NCBI RefSeq assembly: GCF_021233055.1
Contig: NZ_CP089538.1
Coordinates: 3,798,501-3,862,500 of the forward strand
Reading direction: 5' to 3'
DNA from: Spirosoma oryzicola
GTDB taxonomy: Bacteria; Bacteroidota; Bacteroidia; Cytophagales; Spirosomataceae
DNA: 64,000 nt
The first letter of the stretch is position 1, and the number at the start of each line of letters is the position of its first letter. The position numbers and the translations under genes were made by a program. Under the pieces are notes generated by a model that did no database searches, was not told where the DNA came from, and saw only the letters and a list, made by a program, of their open reading frames with translations. Shown piece by piece: positions 1 to 8,390 of the stretch.

Positions 1-607
1 AGCCGCTGCGGTCGCCCACAAACAAAAGATACTGTTTGGGTAGCTGATCGACCGGCTGAACCCGTAAAGGCGTTTCAATATCGATGCCGTGATAGATAAC
101 CGATACTTTGGCCGGATCTACGTCGAAAAAACTAAGCAGATCTTTCCGGGTGGTTTGCGAAATGGTTATGATCGAATCGGCCCGGTCAATATTCAGGCGC
201 TTCTGATACGTGAGCGGGTCCTGCGCCCAGAAGTATTCAGGCAGCCGCTCGTAGGTCAGGTCGTGGATTGTAATGACCAGCGGCTTTTTTAACGATTGCA
301 GAAAGTACGGATCGTAGTAGGTCGGGTGAAATACGTCGAACTCATTTTTCTTCAGCAACTGCTGGCAATAGAACTTATTGAGCTCATAATCATACCGTTC
401 CTTTCGGCCGAGTATCCGATCACCGAGTTTGCCTTTGAGCGCCAGAGGTTCGTTCTGAATGTAATGGTTCTTGGCGTGCAACACCCCCAGCTTGTAGGAA
501 ATATCCTTCGTCTGTTTGATACCCTGGATGATATTGGCAAAGTATCGGCTGATGCCTCCGTACTTTTGCGTAGTGAATTTCTGATGATCGATGAATACGT
601 TTATCAT
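1..607 (-). CDS. GT4-like glycosyltransferase, C-terminus cut by window edge
   Basis: Open from an ATG at 605-607 leftward off the window; about 202 codons are visible. The N-terminus (MINVFIDHQKFTTQKYGGIS) and later stretches such as FDVFHPTYYDPYF, VITIHDLTYERLPEYFW, SIITISQTTRKDLLSFF and VIYHGID are typical of the N-terminal Rossmann half of GT4 glycosyltransferases that transfer a sugar from a nucleotide donor to a growing saccharide. The donor-binding half lies outside the window. It is the most downstream visible gene of the leftward exopolysaccharide locus, about 40 bp after the fucosyltransferase gene. The family call is firm; donor and acceptor cannot be told. Confidence 0.85.
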   Translation of the reverse strand, partial: MINVFIDHQKFTTQKYGGISRYFANIIQGIKQTKDISYKLGVLHAKNHYIQNEPLALKGKLGDRILGRKERYDYELNKFYCQQLLKKNEFDVFHPTYYDPYFLQSLKKPLVITIHDLTYERLPEYFWAQDPLTYQKRLNIDRADSIITISQTTRKDLLSFFDVDPAKVSVIYHGIDIETPLRVQPVDQLPKQYLLFVGDRSG

Positions 608-647
608 GGCAGGGCAACGGCGTTGAACAGATAGGTGGCGATAAGTT

Positions 648-1520
648 TTAAAGGGCTAGCCAGGTGGCCGGAAGCAAATCTTTTGTGTTCCAGGTGGGTT
701 GTTGCTTGTACCACTTCTTAGGCGTAATGACCAGCTTGTCAGGATTCGGATTCAGCCATGCGCCCCACCAGCTAAATGAACTGTTGGCAATGATGTGATG
801 CTTACAGCGGCTCATCAAAACCAGGTCAGCGACATCACTGTCTGCACCGGAGTTACGGACAAAAACAGCGTTATCCGGTAAGGGCAGATTATCGCGCACC
901 CACTCCTGATCGTCACTAAAAATAAAGAACCGGGGCGCATTCACCTGTACCTGTAGTTGATTGAGTGCCTGCTCGTAGTAGGATAATCCGACAAAACCGA
1001 AGGTCTGACTAAATTCTGGGTGGTTTACGTAATCCCCCCGCCGGATATGAACCGAAACCGGCATCGAAGCCGCCTTGATCAATTGCTCGTACTCGTCAAA
1101 CTCAGGGCTTGGATTAGAAGTGAGCGTCAGTTCGCGCCGGATTGTGTCCGCACTTTCCCGAAAGTATTCTTCCGATTGCCAGAAACCATCCAGGGTAATA
1201 CAACTGGCTCTGGCTTGCGGCACACTGGTGTCAAAATGAAAATGCTTTTCCTTGAGAAACAGAAAAAAAGGTGGCAAACTGCGGTTTGGCAGCAGTTTTG
1301 TCGCTTTTGATACGTACTCCGCCGGTGAATTTTGAAGTACGCGGTAAGGCACTGCGAAGTGCTTTAGCTTAAAAGCACGGGGTGTATCCGTGTCATAGGT
1401 ATAATGATAGTAGCTTAGATCCAGGTAAAGCGATGTTTTGTTCTTCAGCGCCAGATGCCGGGCAGCCGCGAACTGAAAAAGCTGATTGCCTAAACCGCTG
1501 GTTATTCTACTGATAATCAT
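648..1520 (-). CDS. GT11 alpha-1,2-fucosyltransferase-like protein
   Basis: The 290-residue protein opens with the glycine-rich GLGNQLFQFA motif (residues 9-18). It carries HIRRGDYV near residue 158, the HxRRxDY signature that contacts GDP-fucose, and NSSFSWWGAWLNP near 246. All three are hallmarks of glycosyltransferase family 11, which adds fucose in alpha-1,2 linkage to galactose or related sugars. Length is normal for bacterial members. No signal peptide is seen, so it probably works at the cytoplasmic face of the inner membrane on lipid-linked repeat units. It suggests the polysaccharide of this locus contains fucose, although no GDP-fucose biosynthesis gene is visible here. Confidence 0.9.
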   Translation of the reverse strand: MIISRITSGLGNQLFQFAAARHLALKNKTSLYLDLSYYHYTYDTDTPRAFKLKHFAVPYRVLQNSPAEYVSKATKLLPNRSLPPFFLFLKEKHFHFDTSVPQARASCITLDGFWQSEEYFRESADTIRRELTLTSNPSPEFDEYEQLIKAASMPVSVHIRRGDYVNHPEFSQTFGFVGLSYYEQALNQLQVQVNAPRFFIFSDDQEWVRDNLPLPDNAVFVRNSGADSDVADLVLMSRCKHHIIANSSFSWWGAWLNPNPDKLVITPKKWYKQQPTWNTKDLLPATWLAL

Positions 1521-1661
1521 CTTGATCTAAAAATGCTTCATTAAGAGACAATAGTTCTACTCAATTCGCCTTAATAACAACTTGTTATTTACGACTGTTA
1601 ACTTTAAAATTACAATTTATACCTAAACGACCCAAATCCATAATTAAACACTAATCGAAAT

Positions 1662-2627
1662 TTAATAATTGGTACGTAAATACCCCAACACCTCCGCCCG
1701 ATCACGAGCGTGAAGAATCGTGGCTCCCGACAGTTTAGGGAACAGGTTTTCGTATTCGTTGAAATGGTGCTCCATTCCCCAGTTTGGATTCGACAAAATA
1801 ATGTTGGTCCCGCCAAAGCAGCTAGCCAACGCAGCTGTACCACCGTGCATGGATATGAAGTGATTCGCATTGGCGTACACCATCAATTGCAGATGATTGT
1901 AGTTCTTAGCCACCGACGGGTGATACTGTGTGTATAGATCGTCCATCAGGATCACATCGGGATGCGTTTCCCGCAGCCAGGCATGTTCATTCAACGACAT
2001 GGTTTCGCTGTTGTCCTGAACGATCTGGGTAGGCAACGGACGATTGTAAACAATCTGGTATTTAGCGCCGTACGTACGAATAATCTGATCGAGCGTCGGA
2101 ATGTCGAGGAAGTTGATAGGCGGCTGATCCCACTCGATATTGTACTTGTTGGCAATGACCAGCAGGGGTTTATCGTACACAAAGATATCGTTCCGGTAGT
2201 GGGCTTTGTACGGCACCTGCACCCAATTCCGAAAGCTGTATGAGTTGCTGTGCGTCATGTTGGGTACATCGTAGTGCGCGTAGGATTCCGTCCAGACCCG
2301 CTTTTCAAAACGCTCCTCATGATCAGGACTGAAAAAGTAAAAATCCTTGGTATGCTTCGCCGAAATCGTTTTGAGTAACGTACCATTTAAGTGATGCCAG
2401 TAAGCAAACGGTAACACGTAGCGAAGTTCCTGATCGAACTCGCCGTGGTAACTAATCACTTTGTATTTTTTCTTTAGTACATAATCACGTACGATGTAAC
2501 GTCCCTGAACCAGCTTACAGTAGTAATTGTCGCGCACAAAATACCGCAGGTCCTTGCGGAGATTAGGGTATTTTACGCGAGCAACTACGTACAAGGATTT
2601 CAGGATTAACTTTTCCAGGCTAGGCAT
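1662..2627 (-). CDS. Unrecognised EPS-locus protein, possibly a glycosyltransferase
   Basis: A 321-residue protein with an ATG start at 2627, beginning 3 bp after the flippase stop, so probably co-transcribed with it. No signal peptide or membrane segment is evident. The N-terminal third is basic and rich in tyrosine. The C-terminal part holds HFISMHGGTAALASCFGG (around residues 256-273), resembling the nucleotide-sugar-binding turn of GT-B enzymes or of GT61-like proteins (HG-x-GLxNxxF). That resemblance and the position among glycosyltransferases suggest a sugar-transfer or capsule-modifying role. I do not recognise the family, so the function is inferred from context only. Confidence 0.6.
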   Translation of the reverse strand: MPSLEKLILKSLYVVARVKYPNLRKDLRYFVRDNYYCKLVQGRYIVRDYVLKKKYKVISYHGEFDQELRYVLPFAYWHHLNGTLLKTISAKHTKDFYFFSPDHEERFEKRVWTESYAHYDVPNMTHSNSYSFRNWVQVPYKAHYRNDIFVYDKPLLVIANKYNIEWDQPPINFLDIPTLDQIIRTYGAKYQIVYNRPLPTQIVQDNSETMSLNEHAWLRETHPDVILMDDLYTQYHPSVAKNYNHLQLMVYANANHFISMHGGTAALASCFGGTNIILSNPNWGMEHHFNEYENLFPKLSGATILHARDRAEVLGYLRTNY

Positions 2628-2630
2628 AAA

Positions 2631-4067
2631 TCAGGCAGCTTTACCAAATGTTTTAAGTTCGGCGAGGGGATATTTGAATCGAATTGTCAAACCAACGTAG
2701 ATCAGTCCACCGATGATGATTTCTGTCACCAGATTGACCACACTGATTGAATCGGTATACGACTTATACAGTTCAATGGCACCGATCATAAGCAGACAGA
2801 ACAGAAGGGGTTTGGCAAAATTCTGCGCAAATTCGCGCATAAACGGACCAATCAGCGAATAGACGATCCGAAAATTAATGAGCAGGTTCGACATGGTGGC
2901 AATCAAAAACGCCGAGGCAATACCAATTACCCCCCAATATTGAGCCAACACGTACACCAGCGGAATTTTAATAAACAGCGTCGCCACGTTCAGGTAGAAC
3001 AACAGCTTTGGTTTACCCTTCGAAAACGCCAGCGTAAACAGCGGATTACTCAGGAACGTAAAGATGCTGACAAAGACAAAGATTCGAATGAGTATAATCG
3101 TCGGCTCCCAACCGGGACCGTAAAAAAGCGGAACGACACTGTCAGCCGTGATAAACAAGCCCGCCAGCAAGGGCAGATTGATGTAGCTGAGCAAATCCAG
3201 AATCGTCAGATACGACTTTTTCAGTTCGTTCGTGTCCCCCTTGAACCGCGCCAGAATCGGGTAAGCCACTTGCAGGATAATCGGGCTTAGCCGTGAAATC
3301 GGAAAAACGGCGAGTTGGGAAGCCAGCGTGTAATAGCCAAGTGGTTTTACCCCCAGCATCCCGCCTACCAGAATGTTATCCGAATTCGCCTGCACGAACC
3401 CAACGATTCCATCCCCCACATTGTACAAACCGAAGCGCAGGTGATCCTTGATTAGATTCAAATCGAACTTTAGTACCGGAGAAAATAGCTTGCGTCCGTA
3501 CATCAGTTGCAGAATCGACTTGGCCGCCTGCTGCGCCAGTTGCCCGTAGATCAGCGCCAGTTCAGCAAAACCGGTATAGGCCAGCACAATGGTCGTTGCT
3601 GTTCCGACGACGGTACCCGTTATATCGATGCTGGCTACGGCTTTGAACCGCAACTCTTTCTGAAGCAAAAACAAATAAATCTGCCCAACGTATACGATGA
3701 TAAAATACAGCGACGACAGTTTGATGACCTGCTCCAGGCGGGGTTCTTTGTAGTAGGCAACGACCAGCGGCCAGCTAAAGAAAACAACAACGCCGATGAC
3801 CAGGCCCAGCACTAGATTCAATAGGTAAATCGTGGAGAGCACCTCCCGGTTTTCTTCCTGTTTGTAAATAATCGAGTTAGAAAAACCGAGATTGGCGAAA
3901 ATACTAAAAAAGGCGATCAGCAAGGTGCTGACGCTGACAATGCCAAACACCGACGGCTCCAGCAGCCGCGCCAGAACGGCCACCTGACCGAACTGGAACA
4001 GCGTAGAAATCGCCGTCGATGTACTCATCCACTTGCCACCACTGATGGCCTGTTGCTTGTGACTCAT
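2631..4067 (-). CDS. Wzx-type oligosaccharide flippase (MOP superfamily)
   Basis: A 478-residue, strongly hydrophobic protein with about 12-14 predicted membrane helices, fitting the polysaccharide transporter branch of the MOP superfamily. The start has the form SGGKWMSTSTAISTLFQFGQ, followed by VAVLARLLEPSVFGIVS, typical of Wzx/RfbX-like proteins that flip undecaprenyl-linked repeat units across the inner membrane. Its ATG (4065-4067) overlaps the stop of the preceding chain-length gene in an ATGA arrangement, so translation is probably coupled. With the Wzy-like and Wzz/Wzc-like genes upstream it points to a Wzx/Wzy-dependent route for this polysaccharide. Confidence 0.88.
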   Translation of the reverse strand: MSHKQQAISGGKWMSTSTAISTLFQFGQVAVLARLLEPSVFGIVSVSTLLIAFFSIFANLGFSNSIIYKQEENREVLSTIYLLNLVLGLVIGVVVFFSWPLVVAYYKEPRLEQVIKLSSLYFIIVYVGQIYLFLLQKELRFKAVASIDITGTVVGTATTIVLAYTGFAELALIYGQLAQQAAKSILQLMYGRKLFSPVLKFDLNLIKDHLRFGLYNVGDGIVGFVQANSDNILVGGMLGVKPLGYYTLASQLAVFPISRLSPIILQVAYPILARFKGDTNELKKSYLTILDLLSYINLPLLAGLFITADSVVPLFYGPGWEPTIILIRIFVFVSIFTFLSNPLFTLAFSKGKPKLLFYLNVATLFIKIPLVYVLAQYWGVIGIASAFLIATMSNLLINFRIVYSLIGPFMREFAQNFAKPLLFCLLMIGAIELYKSYTDSISVVNLVTEIIIGGLIYVGLTIRFKYPLAELKTFGKAA

Positions 4068-6298
4068 TTGGATTGCTGATCAAAAACCCGTTCGCCAGTT
4101 GGTGCCCCGGCTACAACCTCGTTCGGCTCCGCAAACCGCTTGGTACGGACCACACCCTGCTCGATATCGCCAACCGTTGGCGCATCCGTATCGCCCCCTT
4201 CCACTTTGTTTAAGGCGATCAACACCGGATGTTTCGCAGCTTTCGAGTAAAGGGTAAATAACTGTTTATCCCGACGCCCCCAAAGCGTATGAACCGTCAG
4301 GATCATGAGCGAAACGGCACTCCGATTGACCAGATGCAAAGGGATCGGACTACCCACCAGCGCCGGCAACTCCAGAATAATTTTCTGAAACCCACTCATT
4401 TCTACAGACTCTTCGCGGGAGAGCAGATCTTCGGGCTCCCGTACGTTCATGAAATTCGGGTGCAGATCATACGGAAAAAAAGCGATACCCTCCTGCTCGA
4501 ACTTGCTATCGGTTTGCGCAATGCGGGGGTACAAATAGGCCACCCGCTCACCTGACTCCGCGTACAACCGGGACAGGCCGTGCGCAAACCATGTTTTCCC
4601 TTGTTTGGCTCGTAGACTAAATAGGGTGATCACGGGTGGATGGGCTGCTACGCGCTGTTGCTCAATTTCAATGTTGATGGCGTTACCCAGTTGCTCAAAC
4701 ATACTGACGGCAGCCCGGCTAGCTTTGGAGTTGACCGCAAATTTCTTCACGGTTGGGAATACCGCCGTAACCGAGCTTCCAACTCGCTGTTCAGCCTGCT
4801 CCAGGGAGTTGATGCGCTTATCGGCCCAGATGCGCAGAGCGGTGAGCAACAACGCAATCACAAAACCAGCCCCTGCCCCAATGGCGGTAAAAAGCCAACG
4901 TTTAGCCGGTTGTGGCGAGAACGGAAATACCGGCGGGTCGAGCACGGACAAGGACCCATCGATGGCAATATCCTGCCGGTGGGTCGTTGCCTGATTTAGC
5001 GACTGAACTAGTGCCAGGTAGTCTTTTTCAGCCACGGTCATGTCGCGGGTAAGTTGCCGCTGCTCAGATTCCAGGGGCGAAAAGGCGGTCGATTCTTTCT
5101 GGTATTCGTCCAGCCGTTTCTTGATGACGTCCATCCGCGCACCCGACTCTTCGAATTCCAGCACCTTCGCTAGCCACTCATTCACAAGCCTCATCTTCGG
5201 AATCGATTCGGCGGTGTTATCGGCCGCGAAGTAGTTCTGCGCAATCTGTTTCAGTTCCGCCGATTTCTGGTCGATCTTAGCCTGAAAACGGTCCAGAGCA
5301 GCCTGGGGCTGCCCATTGGTACGGGCGTTTATCAACTGGGATTCGGCCTCGGTCAGTTCGGCTTGCTTATCCGTAAGAGCGGTATTGATTTTCAACAGGT
5401 TTCCGCCCTGCGACATGCGCTGATTAAGAGCATCCATTGCCGCTTTAGCGGCCCGGTTGCGCATTACTTCGCCACTGTACTCTGTTACCAACGCATCACG
5501 GGTGGTTGACCGTGTTTTCAGTTCGTCTTCGAAGTTGAGCACATTGTGCTGCACGTTAAACGCCCGTAGTTTTGATTCGGCATTGTCCAGCTGCTTTTTG
5601 GCTTCTTTTGTTTTCGCTTCGTAGTACTCCACAACCGGATTGGTCTCCCCGCTCTTCAGCGATGTGTACCGCTGGTTCAGCTCTTTTATAGCCAGGTCCA
5701 GCGTTTGCTGCGCAATGGCCGGATCGTCGGTTTCGTACTCCATATCCAGCATATCACTGGCGCTTCGGCGGGTTGCTTTCAGCTTTTTGCTGATGTAGTC
5801 AGGCGAGTACGGTAAGCTACCGTCCTGCATCAGCTTCCGGATAGGGTTATCGGTCTGGCTCCGCGACAGGCTATCGATCCGGCTACGGGTATACGCCAGA
5901 TCATTCCCACGCACCAGCGACTGACGCACGTTTGCCGGTATAGCCTTCTGTAGTTGCTGGAAGCTGGCAGCCGAAAGTTGCTGTGGCGAGGGTTTGGTCA
6001 CCTGCAAGTGCTGACTTAGCAAATCCCGGCCAACGTTGTAAAGCGTCTGGTTGGAATTAAGCGTCGTCAGGATGTTGTCGAAAGCATTACTCACTCCCGA
6101 ATAATCGGTCTGGAAACCTTCCTGCGTTGACCGGAGCGAGTAGCCCGATGTCAGACCCGTGTACAGAGTAGCCTTTGTTTTATATGTACTTGTCTCATTC
6201 CGCATGAAGTAAAAAACGGCTCCTGCCCCCAGGCACGGAAAGACAATAAACCAGATTAGATGCTGCTTCAATAGCCGCCCAAGTCCTTGAAATGTCAT
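4064..6298 (-). CDS. Wzz/Wzc-like polysaccharide co-polymerase with degenerate kinase domain
   Basis: A 744-residue protein with the architecture of inner-membrane polysaccharide co-polymerases. It has a first membrane helix near residues 14-30, a long periplasmic region rich in coiled coil (about 190-440), a second helix near 470-493, and a cytoplasmic P-loop-like domain from about 540. Such proteins set chain length in Wzy-dependent synthesis. The P-loop region reads SLRAKQGKTW. The Walker A' position reads VAYLYPR, without its aspartates, and the Walker B position reads IILELPAL with Glu in place of Asp. No C-terminal tyrosine cluster is present. Kinase activity is therefore doubtful, although nucleotide binding may remain. 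It lies 4 bp after the TolC-like gene and overlaps the flippase gene. Confidence 0.85.
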   Translation of the reverse strand: MTFQGLGRLLKQHLIWFIVFPCLGAGAVFYFMRNETSTYKTKATLYTGLTSGYSLRSTQEGFQTDYSGVSNAFDNILTTLNSNQTLYNVGRDLLSQHLQVTKPSPQQLSAASFQQLQKAIPANVRQSLVRGNDLAYTRSRIDSLSRSQTDNPIRKLMQDGSLPYSPDYISKKLKATRRSASDMLDMEYETDDPAIAQQTLDLAIKELNQRYTSLKSGETNPVVEYYEAKTKEAKKQLDNAESKLRAFNVQHNVLNFEDELKTRSTTRDALVTEYSGEVMRNRAAKAAMDALNQRMSQGGNLLKINTALTDKQAELTEAESQLINARTNGQPQAALDRFQAKIDQKSAELKQIAQNYFAADNTAESIPKMRLVNEWLAKVLEFEESGARMDVIKKRLDEYQKESTAFSPLESEQRQLTRDMTVAEKDYLALVQSLNQATTHRQDIAIDGSLSVLDPPVFPFSPQPAKRWLFTAIGAGAGFVIALLLTALRIWADKRINSLEQAEQRVGSSVTAVFPTVKKFAVNSKASRAAVSMFEQLGNAINIEIEQQRVAAHPPVITLFSLRAKQGKTWFAHGLSRLYAESGERVAYLYPRIAQTDSKFEQEGIAFFPYDLHPNFMNVREPEDLLSREESVEMSGFQKIILELPALVGSPIPLHLVNRSAVSLMILTVHTLWGRRDKQLFTLYSKAAKHPVLIALNKVEGGDTDAPTVGDIEQGVVRTKRFAEPNEVVAGAPTGERVFDQQSK

Positions 6299-6302
6299 AA
6301 CG

Positions 6303-7130
6303 TTAGCTGCGTTTCAATTGGTTAATAGGAACTCCTACAAACAGTTCAAGCGCGTATATCGTCTTGATAAACTGCGTCTTGGCTTGCTCAACTGTTGATC
6401 GTGTTTCGGCGTACCGGTTGCTATTAAAGGCGTGTGTTTCGGGGGTAATCTTTCCTTTCTGCAACTCCACCAGCCCAATTTGGTAAGCGGCCAGTGACGC
6501 CTGATCGTCACGCAACCGAATCTGCAAAATCCGCTGGGACAGAATCAAATCCTGATACAGATTGAATAAGTCGCGCTTCAATTGAATTTCGGCGGTACGA
6601 CGGCGCTCTTTCGTGGATTCGTAATTGGCACGGGCCAGCTTGATCTGCTGGGGACGACCAAACAAATCATGAATGCTTATGGCAACGTTTACCCCCGCCC
6701 GATAACCGTTTGAGATCTGCCCCAACTGATCGCTTACATTCGTGCCCGTCGACAGGATAGCCTGATTACCGGACGAGTAATTGTAGTACCCGGTTACATT
6801 CTGTAACACCTGAAGCTTGGAAAGTTGTAAAGCAGCGAGCTGTGCATTTGAGACGGCTCCTTCAAATTTTACCGATGGCGAATACGCTAACGCCAGCTTA
6901 TACATTTCGTCAAACGAGACTAACTGCTGGGCAATGTCCCGATTGAAGTCAAACGTCATACTATCGATAGGCAAACCGTCGGCGGGCGATGCGATTGGTT
7001 TCGGCGTCGCCTGCGCCGGGGTAGCTCCATTCTGACTGTAGCTTGCCGTGTACCCTGCGATCAACAGAACCAGTACCAGCGCACACAGCTGGATAAAGCG
7101 GCTCAGTCGATCAATCCTTATTCGTTTCAT
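6303..7130 (-). CDS. Short TolC-family protein of the EPS locus
   Basis: A 275-residue protein with an N-terminal signal peptide (hydrophobic stretch about residues 15-30, followed by SYSQNG). The segment FDEMYKLALAYSPSVKFEGA and the later coiled-coil helices match one outer-membrane-efflux repeat of TolC. Usual TolC proteins are about 430-480 residues with two repeats, so only about one repeat is present. It lies just upstream of the Wzz/Wzc-like gene, where other EPS loci carry a Wza/SLBB export protein, so a role in polysaccharide export or anchoring is inferred. The reading frame is clean, with no sign of truncation by frameshift. Confidence 0.75.
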   Translation of the reverse strand: MKRIRIDRLSRFIQLCALVLVLLIAGYTASYSQNGATPAQATPKPIASPADGLPIDSMTFDFNRDIAQQLVSFDEMYKLALAYSPSVKFEGAVSNAQLAALQLSKLQVLQNVTGYYNYSSGNQAILSTGTNVSDQLGQISNGYRAGVNVAISIHDLFGRPQQIKLARANYESTKERRRTAEIQLKRDLFNLYQDLILSQRILQIRLRDDQASLAAYQIGLVELQKGKITPETHAFNSNRYAETRSTVEQAKTQFIKTIYALELFVGVPINQLKRS

Positions 7131-7178
7131 GTTTATGTTGTAGGGATTTATTGTTCATTGAGTAAAAGCTACTTTCAC

Positions 7179-8390
7179 TCAGGCGGGCTGTTCCTGCCGC
7201 CAGGCTTTGGGTATCTGCTGAATAGCGGCTTCAAATTCGTGCGCGCGTCGCTCCCAGGAATTGGCCTGTGCGGTATGTACCCGCTCCTGGATGCGCTGAG
7301 GGTCTTTGTCGGCGAGGGCGCGTCGAATAGCCTGCGCGAAGGACTCCGGTGTATCAGCCAGTTCAATGATGCCCGCAAAGTCATCAAGAATTGAAAAAGG
7401 AGTCGATACCACGGGTAAACCAGCGGCCAGATACTCGTTGATTTTCAGCGGATAAATTGTATACGTATGTTTGTTACAGACGAATGGGATCAGCCCGACG
7501 CTTAGCTTTGCCAGTATGGGAGGCAAATCGGCAGGCTGACGGGGTGGAATAAAGGTTACGTTGGGGAAGGAATCCAGACGCTCTGGCAGCTTGGGTTCGT
7601 GCACCTCTCCGATAAACTGAAATTCGACATCGGGCATCGTACGAGCGCAGTATTCCATGATATCGATATTAACCCGGTTATCGGCGGAGCCTAAGTATCC
7701 CACAACTGGTTTTACGGGTGGCTGCTGCTGGGCCAGCTGGCGGGTTTGGTTAAACAGCTCAAAGTTGGCACCGTTCTTCACGCAGAAGGTGTTGGGTTGC
7801 AGTGCTGATTTGTCCTGCTTCAGGGCTTCCGACGTAGCAATGACCCCATCAACCCGCCGGATGTAGGCGTCTTCGTAGCGCTGTCCGTGCCGACTCATCC
7901 AGTCACCCACAACGGAGATTTCGTCGAAGCAGTAATAGATCGTCGCGCACTCATTCAGCTTTCCCAACAGCGGCAAACCGATCACCGGATTGAACGCATT
8001 GATAACCAGAGGACGGTGCATGTTCAGCCGACGCATCACATCGCGCAGACCACTAATCAGCCGGTCGGTATTCCAGTGCAGTACCTGATCGTGCGAGCGG
8101 GCCGCCAGCCAGTTGATGGGCAACATAACCGGTGGAGACCAGACGTACAGCTCTCCCCCATGTTCCGTCGTTATTTTAGACAGCGGATTGTTCAGGTGCA
8201 GGATGTTCCGTACGGGTATATCCTGCCGCCCTGCAATCCCCTGCGCCAAATCCTTCACGGTGTATAGATAATCGACAAAAAGAACCCGATGGCGAGCCGA
8301 CAATTCGGTCATAAGCTGCACGACCGCTTTTTGGAAGTCACCTTTCCAGGATGTTTGCGCAATACAGATGATGCTATCAAATTGCTTCAT
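7179..8390 (-). CDS. GT4-like glycosyltransferase
   Basis: A 403-residue protein of GT-B fold. The N-terminal half holds FDSIICIAQTSWKGDF and the HRVLFVDYLYTVKD region. The C-terminal half has the donor-site pattern PLKINEYLAAGLPVVSTPF (near residues 320-338), the E-x7-E-like motif region of GT4 retaining transferases. The AIYYCFDE-like segment (CATIYYCFDEISVVGDW) resembles TuaH/WcaC-type teichuronic or exopolysaccharide transferases. Its ATG overlaps the polymerase stop as ATGA, placing it in the same transcript. No membrane helix is seen, so it presumably acts at the cytoplasmic face. Sugar specificity cannot be inferred. Confidence 0.85.
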   Translation of the reverse strand: MKQFDSIICIAQTSWKGDFQKAVVQLMTELSARHRVLFVDYLYTVKDLAQGIAGRQDIPVRNILHLNNPLSKITTEHGGELYVWSPPVMLPINWLAARSHDQVLHWNTDRLISGLRDVMRRLNMHRPLVINAFNPVIGLPLLGKLNECATIYYCFDEISVVGDWMSRHGQRYEDAYIRRVDGVIATSEALKQDKSALQPNTFCVKNGANFELFNQTRQLAQQQPPVKPVVGYLGSADNRVNIDIMEYCARTMPDVEFQFIGEVHEPKLPERLDSFPNVTFIPPRQPADLPPILAKLSVGLIPFVCNKHTYTIYPLKINEYLAAGLPVVSTPFSILDDFAGIIELADTPESFAQAIRRALADKDPQRIQERVHTAQANSWERRAHEFEAAIQQIPKAWRQEQPA

